Assembly: GCF_900142575.1 (NCBI RefSeq)
Contig: NZ_FRBI01000017.1
Span: 62,001 to 126,000, forward strand
Direction: 5' to 3'
DNA: 64,000 nucleotides
Source of the DNA: Actinacidiphila paucisporea
GTDB lineage: Bacteria > Actinomycetota > Actinomycetes > Streptomycetales > Streptomycetaceae
The position numbers and the translations under genes are program-made. The notes below the pieces were generated by a model, which was not told the origin of the DNA, searched no databases, and saw only the letters and a list, made by a program, of their open reading frames with translations. Positions 62,002 to 64,000 of this stretch are shown here, one piece after another (position 1 is the stretch's first letter; each line of letters opens with the position of its first letter).

Positions 62002-62952
62002 GTGCGGCGGCGGCACGGGGGATGTTGCGCACCTGTGATCCGGCAGGGTTTGGGCCGGTCTGGGCGGCGGCTGCGGCTCCATCTCCTCCCGACCCTTGGG
62101 ACGGTGGACCTCGGCGGGATCACGCCCCCGACCGTGCGCGCATGGCGGGCTGAGCGGCTGGCAGCCACCGGATCGACCACCGTCGCCAAGGCATACCGGC
62201 TGCTCAAGGCGATCTTGCAGACGGCGGCGGATGACGAGCTGATCCCGCGCAACCCCTGCCGGATCCGCGGGGCGGGCAAGGAGTCGGCGCCCGAGCGTCC
62301 CATCGCCACCGTCGCCCAGGTCGACGCCTTGGCGGACGCCATGGGGCCGCGCTGGCGCCTGATGCTCTTCCTCGCGACCTACGGCCCGGCCCGGCCAGAG
62401 GAACTGGCGGCGCTGCGGCGGCTGGACATCGACACGGAGGATGTGGGCGTGTGGATCCGCTCCGCGGAGCCTGAACCCGCGACGGGTCGCCGCGCCCCCG
62501 GCGACACCAAGTCCGATGCCGGGCGGCGCTTTCTCGCCCTGCCGGGCTTCATGCGCAAAGACCTGGAACGGCATCTCTCCTGGTGGGCCGAGAAGAAGCC
62601 GAACGGGCTGCCTTTCGTGGGGGAGAAGGGTGCTCCTTTCCGGCGTTCTACGTTCGGCCGGAATTGGCGGAAAGCCCGCGCGAAGGTGGGGCTCCCCGGT
62701 GACTTCCGCTTCTACGATCTCCGGCACACCGGGCACACCCTGTCCACCCGGAGCGGCGCGACGCTCAAGGACACCACGGTGCGGGCCGGGCAGTCCTCCG
62801 AGCGTGCGGCGCTGATCTACCAACACTCGGACCGTGAGCGGCAAAAGGAGGTGGCCGCCGGCATCGACGCCCGGGTGCAGAACGAGCGGTGCCGTGCTGC
62901 GGGGAAAGCCACCGCCGAGGAATCGGGCACGCAACGGGCAGGGCATAACTGA
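62002..62952 (+). pseudogene. Tyrosine recombinase (integrase), N-terminally truncated
   Basis: Integrase similarity starts at LHLLPTLGTVDLGGITPPTV (core-binding domain) and runs to the end: ATYGPARPEELAALRR holds the first catalytic Arg, YDLRHTGHTLSTRSG the second Arg, and AALIYQHSDRERQ the nucleophile Tyr. The N-terminal arm-binding domain of about 60-100 residues is absent; the codons before 62060 are unrelated. Its 3' end overlaps the left arm region of tRNA fragment 7, as expected for the integrase gene of an element using this site. It is the only recombinase in the array. Confidence 0.85.
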
Positions 62953-63004
62953 GGTGGTCCAGACAACAACAAAGGCCCAAGTCATTGACCTGGGCCTTTT
63001 CCGT

Positions 63005-63051
63005 GGAGCGGATGACGGGAATCGAACCCGCGCTCTGAGCTTGGGAATCAC
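63005..63051 (-). repeat. att-like tRNA-Gly 3' fragment, copy 7
   Basis: Consensus 47-bp sequence. A near-perfect hairpin flanked by A and T runs lies at 62971-63000. The left arms are degenerate (TCGGGCAC 62923, CGGGCAGG 62935) and overlap the integrase 3' end. The right arm pair TGGTGCGC/TGGTGCGG at 63150 and 63161 starts 99 bp after the core instead of about 108. Confidence 0.85.
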
Positions 63052-63577
63052 AGGTGCTCGGCCGGCGTACCTGCTGGTCAGGCGGCTCGCGCGCTGTCCG
63101 GCGGCTCACGTCCGCGTGCCCGCGTCTGGCCGTGGCGTACCGCTGGACCTGGTGCGCAAGTGGTGCGGGGTGATGTCTGAAGCCCCTGCAGCCGTCCGGC
63201 TTCGGTATCGCCGGCGTCCCGTGCGGCGGCCGTACTCTGTTCGTTGGGAACGTGGCGGGCAGCTTCGCGGGCGACATGCCCGCTTTTCGCTTTCTTGGAA
63301 GCTGGTCCAAAGCGGGTCGACTCCATGGGAAACGCGCAGGTCAGTCAGACTGCTCCGCGCGCCCGCAGGGACCCGGCGGCGAGGCCGAGGAGGGGCGCCG
63401 AGGATGACCGCTCTCCGCGTCCGCGGGGATGGACCCGGTGCCGGCGGTAGAGCGTAGGCGTGCGTTCGCCGACGCGGCGACCAGTGAGCCCTGTCGCTCG
63501 GCGGCACTGACGGGGAACGGCCGTCGGTACCAAGGCAGCTTGCCGGTGGTACCGACGTCAGCCCGTTCCCTGTCTCC
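63052..63577. other. Right end of the array; no gene seen
   Basis: It contains the right arm repeats of fragment 7 and otherwise only short high-GC frames without recognisable protein. No 5' half of a glycine tRNA is found here. Confidence 0.5.
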
Positions 63578-64000
63578 TCAGCTTCCGGTGCGGGCGCAGG
63601 ATGCCTTGTTGAGAAGGAAGCGGCCCGGTGCGGACCGGTCGTCCGTGTGGGAGGCCAGATAGCCCAGGGTGATGGAGCCGCCCGGCGGGATTGCCGAGTT
63701 GTATCCGGAGTCGGACGCAGTGTAGAGGTCGCCGATGTTGGTCAGGGTGGTGTTCCAGTCCGAGATGACAGCCTGCCCATAGGGCAGCGGGAACTCCAGC
63801 GCCCAGCCGTTGATCGGGGTTGTGCCCCTGTTCGTGACGGTGAGATAGACGGCCATGCCGGTGCCCCAGACGTTCGTCGTGACGGCGACCTGACAGGTCG
63901 GCGTCGTGTGCGCGAACGAAACCCGGTGCAGGCCGCCGGGGAGGTCGTTGACCACGTAGAGCTCGCCGTCAGGGGTGGACCCGAAAGCCGTCACCTGGGT
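63578..64000 (-). CDS. CBM2-containing secreted protein, sugar-dehydrogenase-like (5' end outside window)
   Basis: The frame is open to the right edge. The first visible residues (VTAFGSTPDGELYVVNDLPGGLHRV) are the closing motif of PQQ-type glucose/sorbosone dehydrogenase propellers. After a short link comes a family 2 carbohydrate-binding module of about 100 residues (CQVAVTTNVWGTGMAVYLTV; NRGTTPINGWALEFPLP; LNKASCARTGS) with its terminal disulfide cysteines. It is likely a secreted enzyme acting on plant polysaccharide or sugar. No link to the neighbouring mobile array. Confidence 0.8.
   Translation of the reverse strand, partial: TQVTAFGSTPDGELYVVNDLPGGLHRVSFAHTTPTCQVAVTTNVWGTGMAVYLTVTNRGTTPINGWALEFPLPYGQAVISDWNTTLTNIGDLYTASDSGYNSAIPPGGSITLGYLASHTDDRSAPGRFLLNKASCARTGS

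Noticed and set aside
62002..62952. Integrase inactive because the HxxR motif reads YDLR
   Set aside because: I recall other actinomycete integrases with YDLRHTG and a Tyr nucleophile in IYQHS, so this substitution alone is not evidence of inactivity; the N-terminal truncation is.
38872..63051. Seven functional tRNA-Gly genes
   Set aside because: Only the 3' half from the anticodon loop onward is present; D-arm and 5' acceptor strand are absent at all seven sites.
38872..63168. CRISPR array
   Set aside because: Repeats are kilobases apart with genes between them, and no cas genes are present.

Overview
The window looks like a chromosomal segment of a Streptomyces-type actinomycete. GC content is very high, GTG starts and 4-base GTGA stop/start overlaps are common, and it carries a WhiB-family regulator, a SigK/RskA-type ECF pair, a T7SS-type RHS effector and families typical of the genus (DUF6215, DUF2637, DUF5937-ArsR). 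A TTA leucine codon, rare in this genus, occurs in the first gene. All function calls were made by eye from translated sequence; no database search was run.

Region 1 (1-12 kb). A partial secreted VWD-domain protein and a DUF6215 membrane protein are followed by a compact minus-strand operon of four genes joined by GTGA overlaps: a PigD-like ThDP enzyme, a PigE-like acyl-thioester reductase/aminotransferase fusion, an acyl carrier protein and a KAS II-type ketosynthase. An MMPL exporter lies just upstream on the same strand. In prodigiosin biosynthesis PigD and PigE build the alkylpyrrole half. Here they come with a dedicated ACP and ketosynthase but without PigB, PigC or bipyrrole genes, so the product is probably an alkyl-pyrroline, pyrrole or amine.

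Region 2 (12-33 kb). This is a mixed set of housekeeping and regulatory genes: ECF sigma/anti-sigma, Kup K+ uptake, NUDIX hydrolase, AraC and three MFS exporters, MerR with a divergent tandem alpha/beta hydrolase, a secreted propeller-like protein, an aldo/keto reductase, WhiB, a lipoprotein, an ArsR regulator with an operator-like palindrome, DUF2785, a GlxA-type regulator and a saccharopine-dehydrogenase-like protein.

Region 3 (33-38.9 kb). A decayed zone with a DUF2087 tail, a truncated metallophosphoesterase, a frameshifted secreted protein and an F5/8-type C tail, alongside a DUF2637 membrane gene, a PIN/Phd toxin-antitoxin pair and an F420-type flavin protein.

Region 4 (38.9-63.2 kb). 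Seven 47-bp sequences, all in the same orientation, match the 3' half of a glycine tRNA (anticodon loop to acceptor end). No 5' tRNA half accompanies any of them. Each has a pair of ~8-bp direct repeats about 108 bp to its right (99 bp in copy 7), and copies 2-7 have another pair about 61 bp to their left. This is the layout of tyrosine-recombinase attachment sites. They divide the region into six modules: (1) FMN glutamate-synthase-like protein plus pyruvate oxidase; (2) a PIN toxin-antitoxin; (3) two Imm50-like genes, an IS relic, an immunity gene and a broken RHS gene; (4) barstar, an orphan RHS-barnase tip, another immunity gene and a full 1590-aa RHS toxin with a T7SS-type N-terminus; (5) a second copy of the Phd/PIN pair that truncates a P-loop ATPase, an exonuclease and an LRR protein; (6) a dead immunity copy, a membrane protein and the only integrase relic. 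This toxin/immunity cassette array is the most unusual structure in the window.

The right edge holds the 3' end of a secreted sugar-dehydrogenase-like protein with a CBM2 domain.
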